NCBI GenBank assembly: GCA_020002185.1
Contig: CM034533.1
Coordinates: forward strand, 66,017,979-66,081,978
Length of the DNA: 64,000 nucleotides
DNA from: Paraescarpia echinospica
Taxonomy: Eukaryota; Annelida; Polychaeta; Sabellida; Siboglinidae
Reading direction: 5' to 3'
Shown here: positions 36,701 to 48,700 of the stretch, piece by piece
Numbering within the stretch: position 1 is the first letter of the stretch
How the letters are laid out: each line of letters opens with the position of its first letter
Position numbers and translations under genes: made by a program
Notes under the pieces: generated by a model
What the model was told of the DNA's origin: nothing
The model's database searches: none
What the model saw: the letters and a program-made list of their open reading frames with translations, nothing else

Positions 36701-39700
36701 CCCCGTATCAGTGATTATGTTAGCAAGTCACCAAACGCCAGCAATGTTACTGGTTTGCTCGGTCGGTTTTGGGAAAGGAAATGCTAATGAAAAGTCCATC
36801 GTCCAACAATGCGTCACCGTCCGGTCGTTCATCACTGTCGGGGTCCAACTCTTGCTGGCGTCATCTTGTTCAGCGCTGCTGTTTGCTGCCCATGATTAGA
36901 CTGCAATCATCTCTTCTGATGACTTTGCGATTGGTTCTATAAAATCACATTTATTTCTACTAGCTGGTTGTGAGTCAGCCAGTCCGAACACTCCGATGTA
37001 CAGTTTCATAATTTTGATAATTTTTGCGTACCCTGGTAGATTTGCTTTGTACGTTTTTGTTTAATGAAATTTTAGCTTTTTTTTATGTTTAATTTTGTTA
37101 CTCATATTTTAGTACTTGCGCTAATCATTATATAAGTCTTAGCATTTTATTGTCAACGCGCTTCAATAGAGTTGTACTCTGGATCTGAGCGTAAAAATAA
37201 CATACATGATTAGTATAGAACTTTGATCGAATTTATCTGAATGTACTTTTTTAACAGGAAGCGGTAGCAATAGTGCTAGATGTGGGGCCGTCTATGAGCC
37301 AGGCAGCCCCCGGAGAATGTAGCGCATTGCAGACTTCTCTTGATGCTATCAATATGATCCTGCAAAGAAAGGTAGGCATTATCTCAATTGGGTTGGTGTT
37401 GGGAGGGTGGCCAATTTAGCTAAGTGATTACAGTCACAAATCGATTAGCCAATGTGTGTACATAGCTTACAGATTCCTGGCCAGAAAAAAACTATTGTGT
37501 AATAGTGTAACATTGTAATAGTGTAACAGTGTAATAGTTGCATTTATCGGCATCTGCCCATCAGTGTGAATGCTTCTCAAAGAAATCAAGATGATGTTCG
37601 TTTGAACAGAGTTACCAGGGATTAAAGTGTAAAGCGCTTTGAGCATTTCCAAGGACTGCATACTGCGCTATATAAGAACTTAACCTTTATCAATGTGGCA
37701 AGTGCACATTAACATGTATTGCTATTGAAACTGTGTTATCACTGCCATCTGTCAATACAATAAAATATCCTAACAGTTGGAACAGATGCAAAGAAATCTT
37801 ACTCTTTATAATCTTATAATGGAATTGACCAATATCTGACTGTTAAGACCATGGGAACATGATACACTGTATATAGACACAAGAAAGTTGTAGTCATGAT
37901 TGAAATCATGTTTATGATTACTTTCGCAATATAGCCGAGAAATTGGTATAATTACATTGCGTTTGTGATCAATGACACAGTACAGGTACTAAGTATGATT
38001 ACTAAAGACTTGTCAAAGTATACTGAGTAAGATTACTAAAAAGGTATCCATCTTTACTGAGTATGATTTCTTCACCTGTGATATATGACCATAGTCACTG
38101 AAAAACACAAATGTAATTCTGTTCTGTCTATACTTGCAGCTGTTTTCGGAGTCGAAAGATGAGGTGTCATTGATTGTATTTGGCACGTCAGACACTGCGA
38201 ATGACCTGGCCAGTGGGGACAGCGGCTATGAGAACATCTGTGTAGCAAGACCCCTCGCTCCTGTCGACTGGTCCATACTCAAGTACGTGCAGAATGAAGT
38301 ACAGCCTGGCACTGTCTCTGCAGATGGTATCCTTTCTTCACTTATGATCATTACTATTAGATGTGGTTGTCTTGGGTCAAACAAGTCACTTACACTGCTG
38401 AACAAATTGTTTGAATAATAATAATAACAACTATAGCACTTGAATCCATTTAAAATAAAATACTCCAGGGTGCGTTACATAAAACTGCACCAAATGATAT
38501 AAGATTGTGTCATTTCTACAAACAGTGCTTGAATAGCCTTGCTGGTGATTGTCATAAACTAGATTGATTTTGTTACATTTGATATTGTTATTAGTGTGCA
38601 TTTTGAAGCAGCTTCTTTCATCGCGTCTGCCTTGACTAGTGATCAGTGTTGGATGCTTTGGTTGTGGCGATGGATCACCTTATGAAGGCAATACAGTAAG
38701 TGTACAGAGTTTATTTCAAGCTACTCTATTTCGGATGATACTAGTCATGACCTTGTGTATATGACTAGTTTTGCAACAACACAGTGACTGATCCACAGCA
38801 GTGTTTCCCCTTGTTTACATAATTTAATAACTGAGGCCTTGCCTTGCTGTTTCTGTGCCCATTTCAGCCAGTATATTGGCAGAAATTGCCACGAGGTATC
38901 TATTTTTCGCACCAATCTTTTGCTTTGATTTGATACAAGGAATTGGTGATTTAAAAATGAATATTTTGCTTCATGTTGGGTGTTAACACTTCTCAAGCAT
39001 CAACCAAGCAAACAATGAGTTGTTTACTGCAGTGCATTATAGGTCCTGTCTGTATCTATTGGGCTATGGTTGAACATGTGTGGGACTGTTGAGACACCAG
39101 GAGTAGTCACTATCCCAAGTAGTTCTTTTCTATTTGCTGGGCAGTGGATGGTATAAGGGATAGCTGGGTGAGAGGAAGCTGGCTAAGTATACATCACATG
39201 TGATGTACAGGGTATATTGTAATAGTTATGATTATACAGCTGTATCAGACAATCTCATATTGTACTCATTATACTGCGTTGGATATGTTTTTAGAGGCAG
39301 GAAGGGTTTTGGAGGCAAACGACTGATCCTGTTGACAGACATGGGCGGCGAGTTTGATGACGACCGACTAGATGACATCACTACCAGCATGAAGGACGCT
39401 CAGATTGAGTTGAATGTCATGTGAGTAGAAGTGCTTACATACTGGCACATACCATATTCATTCTATTAAGTATACATTATGCTTAAAGAATATCTGAGAT
39501 GCGAAAATATGTCACATTTTGGGTTCTATGAAGGGGAAGGTGATGTTAGTTGAGCCAATTTTCATTAGTCCTTTGGGCCAAAGGTCCAACTGACTTATGC
39601 CATCACTCTGCATCCGCCGTGCACCGCTGCTGTCCGCCATTAGCTGCCATATTTCTGCTGTCCGCCATTACCTGCCATATTTCTGCTGTCCGCCATTAGC

Positions 39701-42700
39701 TGCCATATTTCAGAAACAGTTCAGCAACTTTTCCTCTAATTTTGCACAGACATCTTAGGGTACTGCCACTGCATGAGAACTCTGTATTTGATTGAATCAT
39801 TCTAACCCCCCAGGGCCCCCCAAACTAGTAAATTATCACATTGTCTATTTTTTCAAAAACTCTTCAGTAACTTTTTCTTGATTTTGCGTAGTAAGAGACA
39901 GCAACCCTAGTAGACACTACACAGGCTGCATGCCATGACATTGGCCAGATTAATGTTGTGCCATTGAGGGGCACTGGATTCAGCTTTAAGGGCTGATGTA
40001 CTGTAGTAAACAGACAGTTGCCGAAATAAAGTAGCCCTGTGAACTAGTACCACTGTGTTGAGTATTGCTTTTGCGCCGTCTCCATTACGGACCGGATTTG
40101 ACAGAATGCTGGCACAAAATAAAATGTGTTCATTATTGAGTAAACATTCTCGTCATCAATATTTTGACTGGGAATGGTAAAGCAATGGTAAATAGTAAAA
40201 CAGTTCCTGCTTTCAAAACAGTTGTTTGCTTTTTGTGTCCTCTCCCCACAATGTTATATCTTGGAAATGTCTGCTCTGTTCATATAAAATCAACTTTATT
40301 TTGTAGGCATCCTTTCGTGTGTCTAGACTTTTTCAAATTCCCGGGGACCCTGAGGGATGACAATATTGGTCATGCGTTTATCAAAAAGTGCTCAATTTGT
40401 TACTTATCTGCTGTACTATATGTGATGTTAACAGAGGACCTGACCTGGATGGGGACTTTGATGATGGTGATGGTGATGACGGGTGTGGAGATGCCAGACC
40501 CGGCCCAAGCAATGGGCATGCCAGACCCCAGACAAACCGTGGGAAGCCAAAGACAGCCCAGCAGAAGAGAGGAGAGGCACTGCTGAAAGAAATGGTTTCC
40601 AAAGTGGACGGTGAATCATACTCATTCGGGTACGATGGTGTCAAAGAGACTGACAAGTCATTGTTGTTTGTGTTGCGTGATGACAGAAGTGGCAGGGAAA
40701 TGCTTCTCAGTTGTGCGACCAAAGTGGCAGGCACATAAACTTAATTACAAAACTTAAAACATGCCATAAAAAATCAACTTTCATACACTCAACATTATAT
40801 ATATATACATATATATATATGCATTTTACCACCAATATGAACCTTTTTTAATGTTGGTTGTTATAATTTTGCAGTTACATCAGATTCAAGTTAGTTGAAT
40901 TATACGTTATTCTGCATTTAGAGACTGCGTTGAACTGACTACGTTGTCTACATCTCACTTTCTCATATAATGTTCGTAATACTAGAATGGATATGTTGAT
41001 GGTTTACTCCTGCCAAATTATGTTTAATACGCCCATAACAGTGCTCACATTGCAAAACATATACAAACCATTCAATTAGTAAATGCAACAGCGACATACT
41101 AAGCTAACCACAACATCCTGGATTTTAGCACGACCAACCTGATTTCCGCAGTCAAATCAGTGAACGTTCTGCTAATAATTCTCATCCCTCGGAATGAAAA
41201 AAGCAAAGTTGCTTTAATTAATTGATGTGATCTGAAGTAATCCGTGGATTGTGTTGTGGTTGTAGACAAGCCCTGCCGATGCTGACTTTCTTCCAAAGCC
41301 GGCAAGTGAAGCCAGTCGCTTGGAAATGTCCACTTCAAATCACTAATCTTCTACAGATTCCCATTTGTGGCTATGCTAAGGTCAGTAACGGTCATAGTCA
41401 CTGACATCATTCAGAAAGGTTAAAGGGAGGCATTTTTGGGCCTATACTCCTAAAAGATTTATAGAACTTATAATCCAGGAGTTTTAGGGATAAACCTAAA
41501 ATTTGACAGCAGATTTTTGTACTGCAGATCCCTGGAAGTGTTTGAATAACATACTGAAAGTCCCCAGGAATCCTCCTTGAGCTAACCTCAGAATTCAAGA
41601 TGGCGTCCGAAAAACAGTGGCAATTTGATAAACCTGCTGTATCGTTTAAACCATTAGGGATAGAAGGCACATAAAGACATTTAGGATGAAGTTTTCAACC
41701 ATCATCTCTGTCCAGTGAAGTCGGTTAAAGTGTTATTGAGTCATCAGATCATGCTTTTTAAACAATGTTTCACCATGTTCATGGTTACATGTATAGGAAA
41801 AGGGTGTTTACAGATTTAACTCTATCCCATAGGCCTGTCCCAAATAAGCCTCCTAGTTCCCAAGCAAATTTGCTGATGTCATGTTTTTTGTCTGCACTGT
41901 TTATGTTCATTTTGTATTTGTTATACTCTATTCATCACCAAGCACCAAAAACTATATATCAAATGAAAGCTAATAAAACTGTCTTTGTATTGGTGTTACT
42001 TTTATAAGTGTAGGTATATCCTAACTTTACAATACAATTATTTTATAAATGTTTGAGTTCATACAAACTTAAAAAGAATTACACACAATCAACTTCAGAT
42101 GCCATTATGGCAATTATTAATACATTTTTGATCACTAGTATTGAAATCTTATTGAAATCTTCTGAATTTAGTCCAGATTCCGTTGGTACCAAATGCAGTC
42201 ATGTAAATCACGTGGATGTATAAGCCTTTGACCATCATCGCATCAATGGCGTAGGTCGCTTTGCAACAAAAATATAAATTAGCAGTGTATTTATTCACCT
42301 AAAATGTTCAAAATCACCGTTGAAACTTTTAACCAGCAAACTTATATTATATAACAGAAACGTCCAGGCCAAGTACACATACACACATCTTGTGACGTCA
42401 TAGGAATATGTGCATGTTTTCTTGCGGTAATGCGATAGGCCAAAGCAAATACGTGAAGAGTTCTAATTGGGATAGAAAGGGTAACTATGTGAAAAGTTGT
42501 AGTTGGGATAGAAAGGGTAACTACATGAAAAGTTGTAGTTGGGATAGAAAGGGTAACTACGTGAAAAGTTGTAGTTGGGATAGAAAGGGTAACTTCGTGA
42601 AAAGTTGTAGTTGGGATAGAAAGGGTAACTACGTGAAAAGTTGTAGTTGGAATAGAAAGGGTAACTATGTGAAAAGTTGTAGTTGGGATAGAAAGGGTAA

Positions 42701-45700
42701 CTACATGAAAAGTTGTAGTTGGGATAGAAAGGGTAACTACGTGAAAAGTTGTAGTTAGGATAGAAAGGGTAACTATGTGAAAAGTTGTAGTTGGGATAGA
42801 AAGGGTAACTACGTGAAAAGTTGTAGTTGGGATAGAAAGGGTAACTACGTGAAAAGTTGTACTAGTTGGGATAGAAAGGGTAACTACGTGAAAAGTTGTA
42901 GTTGGGATAGAAAGGGTAACTACGTGAAAGGTTGTAGTTGGGATAAAAAGGGTAACTACGTGAAAAGTTGTAGTTGGGATAGAAAGGGTAACTACGTGAA
43001 AAGTTGTAGTTGGGATAAAAAGGGTAACTACTTGAAAAGTTGTAGTTGGGATAGAAAGGGTAACTACGTGAAAAGTGGTAGTTGGGATAGAAAGGGTAAC
43101 TACGTGAAAAGTTGTAGTTGGGATAGAAAGGGTAACTATGTGAAAAGTTGTAGTTGGGATAGAAAGGGTAGCTACTTGAAAAGTTGTAGTTGGGATAGAA
43201 AGGGTAACTACGTGAAAAGTTGTAGTTGGGATAGAAAGGGTAACTTCGTGAAAAGTTGTAGTTGGGATAGAAAGGGTAACTACGTGAAAAGTTGTAGTTG
43301 GAATAGAAAGGGTAACTATGTGAAAAGTTGTAGTTGGGATAGAAAGGGTAACTACATGAAAAGTTGTAGTTGGGATAGAAAGGGTAACTACGTGAAAAGT
43401 TGTAGTTAGGATAGAAAGGGTAACTATGTGAAAAGTTGTAGTTGGGATAGAAAGGGTAACTACGTGAAAAGTTGTAGTTGGGATAGAAAGGGTAACTACG
43501 TGAAAAGTTGTACTAGTTGGGATAGAAAGGGTAACTACGTGAAAAGTTGTAGTTGGGATAGAAAGGGTAACTACGTGAAAGGTTGTAGTTGGGATAAAAA
43601 GGGTAACTACGTGAAAAGTTGTAGTTGGGATAGAAAGGGTAACTACGTGAAAAGTTGTAGTTGGGATAAAAAGGGTAACTACTTGAAAAGTTGTAGTTGG
43701 GATAGAAAGGGTAACTACGATGAAAGGTGAAAGTTGTAGTTGGGATAGAAAGGGTAACTACGTGAAAAGTTGTAGTTGGGATAGAAAGGGTAACTACGTG
43801 AAAAGTTGTAGTTGGGATAGAAAGGGTAACTACGTGAAAAGTTGTAGTTGGGATAGAAAGGGTAACTATGTGAAAAGTTGTAGTTGGGATAGAAAGGGTA
43901 ACTATGTGAAAAGTTGTAGTTGGGATAGAAAGGGTAACTGCGTGAAAAGTCGTAGTTGGGATAGAAAGGGTAAAAGTTCGTGAAAAGTTGTAGTTGGGAT
44001 AGAAAGGGTAACTACGTGAAAAGTTGTAGTTGGAATAGAAAGGGTAACTATGTGAAAAGTTGTAGTTGGGATAGAAAGGGTAACTACATGAAAAGTTGTA
44101 GTTGGGATAGAAAGGGTAACTACGTGAAAAGTTGTAGTTGGGATAGAAAGGGTAACTATGTGAAAAGTTGTAGTTGGGATAGAAAGGGTAACTACGTGAA
44201 AAGTTGTACTAGTTGGGATAGAAAGGGTAACTACGTGAAAAGTTGTACTAGTTGGGATAGAAAGGGTAACTACGTGAAAAGCTGTAGTTGGGATAGAACG
44301 GGTAACTATGTGAAAGGTTGTAGTTGGGATAAAAAGGGTAACTACGTGAAAAGTTGTAGTTGGGATAGAAAGGGTAACTAAGTGAAAAGTTGTAGTTGGG
44401 ATAAAAAGGGTAACTACTTGAAAAGTTGTAGTTGGGATAGAAAGGGTAACTACTTGAAAAGTGGTAGTTGGGATAGAAAGGGTAACTACGTGAAAAGTTG
44501 TAGTTGGGATAGAAAGGGTAACTACGTGAAAAGTTGTAGTTGGGATAGAAAGGGTAACTACGTGAAAGGTTGTAGTTGGGATAAAAAGGGTAACTACGTG
44601 AAAAGTTGTATTTGGGATAGAAAGGGTAACTACGTGAAAAGTTGTAGTTGGGATAGAAAGGGTAACTACATGAAAAGTCATAGTTGGGATAGAAAGGGTA
44701 ACTACGTGAAAAGTCATAGTTGGGATAGAAAGGGTAACTACATGAAAAGTCATAGTTGGGATAGAAAGGGTAACTACGTGAAAAGTCATAGTTGGGATAG
44801 AAAGGGTAACTACGTGAAAAGTCATAGTTGGGATAGAAAGGGTAACTACGTGAAAAGTCATAGTTGGGACAGAAAGGGTAACTACGTGAAAAGTTGTAGT
44901 TGGGATAGAAAGAGTTAAATAACAGATGATACATGATGATACATGCTGATATAAAAAAAACTCCTTTTATTCAAAAGCAATTGCACCAACACCAGACCGG
45001 GTTACTACATACTAACCATTTGCAACTACAATCAACCATTGAGCCATTCATGCTAGTGACCTACTTGCATACAATGAGTCACGAAAGCAACATATTCCAT
45101 TGAAATCGCATAGTTCTTGACGGCCGACTTATTGTGACTGGCCCTTGATGATTGACCGGTAAGCGCCAATGTTTTGTGAGTTAGTGGACCAGTTGTGATT
45201 CATCACTGTCTTATTTTGCTAGGAATAAACATACAAATACACCAGTTCATATACTTTGGGCAGTCAGTATATTATAATAGATATAATTTATTCTGTATAA
45301 CATGATTTTACCATAAAAACAATCATATTGCCTCCCTTTCAGAACTCACAATTAATATTTACCAGCATTGAGGTCATTCCACTGTTGATACAAATATCCT
45401 AACTGAAATACATAAAAACAAGCTAAATTTTATTATCTTTTCAGGTGAAAGAAGCGAAACCAAAGACCTTCAAGAATGTGTATGCGAAGAACGTTACCGC
45501 AGAGGTTCAGAGGTCAAGGACACATCATCTGAATGACGACGCTGAGACAGAGGTTGACAAATCAGATGTCGTGGATGGTTCGTGTCAGTTACAAATGATG
45601 TAAAAAGTGATATTGTTGCAGTTTATGAAAAAAGTTTATGTTATTTCTTGACAGTAGAGACACAATCATGATTTTAGAACAACAAAAGTGACCCGCCCCA

Positions 45701-48700
45701 GCAAACCGTGTATTACGTTGCACAGGCCGGTTCAGCATGAGCCAAAAATAGGCCATGTCCATACATTTTATGATTTGGGCATAAATTCACACCTAATCTC
45801 ACCTTGCAATGTCTAGTTTATTTTTCTCGACAAATAATAAAACACGTGCATTTTATGAAAATAGACAATAGACAATACGAGTCAAAAATGACCTCATTTC
45901 TCAAAACAGCATTTTTAAACTTTGCTTAAATTTTAGCAATAAATAAAAAACTACTGGATATATTTCAACAAATGAGGTACCATTTGAAAGCTAATGATCT
46001 GTGGAATCTAAATAGGTATGAATGCCCACATTGCTGCGGCAAGTCACACATATAATTTGGACAGTTTTCAGTATGCTCCGTTCCTGAATAAATTACATAC
46101 AAACCTCGCCTTACGGTCACCTCAGGAATACAGCCACCTTGCAGTTAAGTTCACCCTAGGACAGTCCCAAATTATTTCCATAACAGCAAGATGTAGGAAA
46201 TCAGTCCTGCTAATAAGGCCACCTCGCTATTCAGGTCATTTTTGCGTAGTCCCGAGGATAACCTTAATATTGAGGTTTCACTGTACTCCATTGGTTTTTG
46301 TCTTCAACAGTTGACTCCATCAACATATCACTAGCTATTATAATATAAGTCAAAGGTCATTTGAACCGTCATACAAAGTAAATGCGACAATGTTTGTCGC
46401 AAATGCATCATTATAATAAATAGTTGGAAGGATTTTTTTTTAAATGAAGTTTCTTACAACACAACTATCAATTTGAGACATTGAAGAGAGTTTCAAATTT
46501 ATAGTTGCGTTATAAGGAGTTTTGATATTAAAATTACCGGGTATTATGAAAACGTTTTAGTGCATTAAAAGCGTCTTTGCGTAGTTGCTAAGTATTAATG
46601 TTGGGAAATTGACACAGCGACTGTGTACCGCTAGGGTTGCTTGAAAAGCAATGGTGTGGCCCACATGTTACTACAGGACCATTTCACATAGTTTTATGTA
46701 ACTTGGTGTAGTCATGGAACTATAGACGACACACAGACACAGACTTGCTCACTCTGCCCAATCCTCTGTGTTTCAGGGTTGCGCTATGGAAGCACGCTGG
46801 TTCCTTTCTCGGCTGACGACAAGGAAGCCATGAAAGTGACCAATGCAAAGTGCCTCAAAGTGCTGGGATTCACAAAAACTCAAAATGTCAGTCTTTGTAG
46901 TTTCTATTTGGTCCGTGACTTGCAAATATAATTTAGAGAATTCACAGTAAGATCTTACTGAGATGACAGTTATTATGGAAATCATGTTAGTCTCAATGAG
47001 TATTCATTACTTTGGATAGTTGCAAGTATTGAAAGGGTTGCAATACTATTTTTTATTATATAATTTTTTCGGTATCACCAGCGGAGTATGCATTTGAGTA
47101 ATCATCTAGATTTGTATTTGTTGCTGAAAATGTATTTCACACCACTCTATGTTTACCTTCAGTACTAACATTGAGAAAGACCAAGTATGCAAGATTGATT
47201 CACGATATAAACACCAACAGAGTAAAGTCAGAATTAACATGCATTGAAGTAGGTTGCAGAAGCTATATGTCTGAGGCTAACAAATACAAACTGAAGACTT
47301 CCTTAACATTTATTGGTATAAACCATTAACGAAACAAACAAAACAACTATTTGTTTACCCTAGCCTGCTTTGGTGTAGCAGTCATTTATTGTATTTAGCA
47401 CTGGTACCTGGGTCAATACTGTTACGCTTGTAATTCTTATATGAATGTAGTGATAATTATCAGCTACCAGGTAATATCTTATCCATACTGCCGAGGTTTG
47501 AACGACTAATCACTGTTGTCTGTTTCTCAGTGTGAATATTTAGTCTTGATTGATCTATTTGCTTTCATATAAAGGTGCCGCGACATCATCTCCTGGGAGA
47601 CTCCACGCTGGCTATTGTGGCAGACAAGACGGACGAGGTAACTCATTTTGTGCCACACAATCACATAAAATTCTGCTACAAGTTCCACCACAATGTTCAA
47701 GGCTACCTGAATGTTCACAGTAGCAGTGCCTACATTGTCGTTGTTGCTACAAGTTCCACCACAATGTTCAAGGCTACCTGAATGTTCACAGCAGCAGTAC
47801 CTACATTGTCGTTGTTGCTACAAGTTCCACCACAATGTTCAAGGCTACCTGAATGTTCACAGCAGCAGTGCCTATATTGTTGTTGTTGCTATGATCTTGT
47901 TCCTAGAATCAGTCACGTACCCTGTCACTCACTGTAGATGGGGTCGTGACGGACTAGGTACCTATTTAGACAGCAATGAATAGAAAGACTTTGGAACAAA
48001 TGTTGAAACATGCGACGTGAACAAGATCTGCTGTAGTTGGATCGAAACGTTGCATATTATGTTGAAACATTTGCTCCAGAGTAAGTTTATTTCTTGCTAT
48101 CTAATAGAATCTTGGAGCCAAGGTACCTATTTGGATTCCTTTGTACCTGCTTGGATTCCACAGACCACGAGCTTTAAAATGACACCTCCTTTCTTGAAAT
48201 ACCTCCAGTAGTTTTTTATTTATTGCTAAAATTGATGCAAACTTTAAAAAAGTGATGTTTTGAGAAAAGATGTCCTTTTGACATATTGTATGTTGTTTTT
48301 TTATCTATGGTTTCATAAATGCCTGTATTTTGTCAGTTTTGGATTGTTTGTCGAGGAAAGTAAAATTAACGTTGAAAGATGAAATTATAAGGCATATTTT
48401 TGGCTCGTGTCCAGAATAGACTGGTGCAACTTAAACCCGGGTCACTGTGGCGGGTCATACTGTGTCATAATAAACAGGCTTGCTGGTTGACACAACGCAA
48501 GGTGATCAGTTCTGAGGGATCCATCATTGTTTGCAGGCAGCCAAAGTTGCGCTGTCGGCATTCATCCAGGCCCTTTACGAGACAGACACAGTAATGATAG
48601 TGAGGCGCGTATACAGCAACAGTTCATCTGTGAAGCTTGGATGTCTTGTGCCACACATCAAGGCCAACTACGAGGTCAGTTTGTGCTTGGGTTCGACTTG

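Larger units (their letters stand above)
33798..37257 (+). other. XRCC5 intron 1
   Basis: 3.46 kb, mostly AT-rich. Apart from the 72-bp inverted repeat (34451-34522 / 35208-35279) and a short CA/CG-rich stretch near 35330-35360, I recognise nothing. Open frames such as 36627-36899 have no known motif or splice logic. Confidence 0.7.

Noticed and set aside
36627..36899. 90-codon plus-strand frame in XRCC5 intron 1
   Set aside because: No homology that I recognise, no acceptor or donor in phase with exons 1 and 2, and exon 1 joins exon 2 directly in frame.
40630..40738. Open continuation of XRCC5 exon 6 for 36 codons to a stop
   Set aside because: The conserved protein resumes at 41266 (QALPMLTFFQSRQV) in the phase left by the donor at 40630; the extension has no counterpart in Ku80.
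42408..44934. Long open frames (up to 319 codons) on both strands in the 36-bp array
   Set aside because: Unit length divisible by three with no stop in several frames explains them. They lie inside an XRCC5 intron, lack splice sites and conserve no non-repeat sequence.
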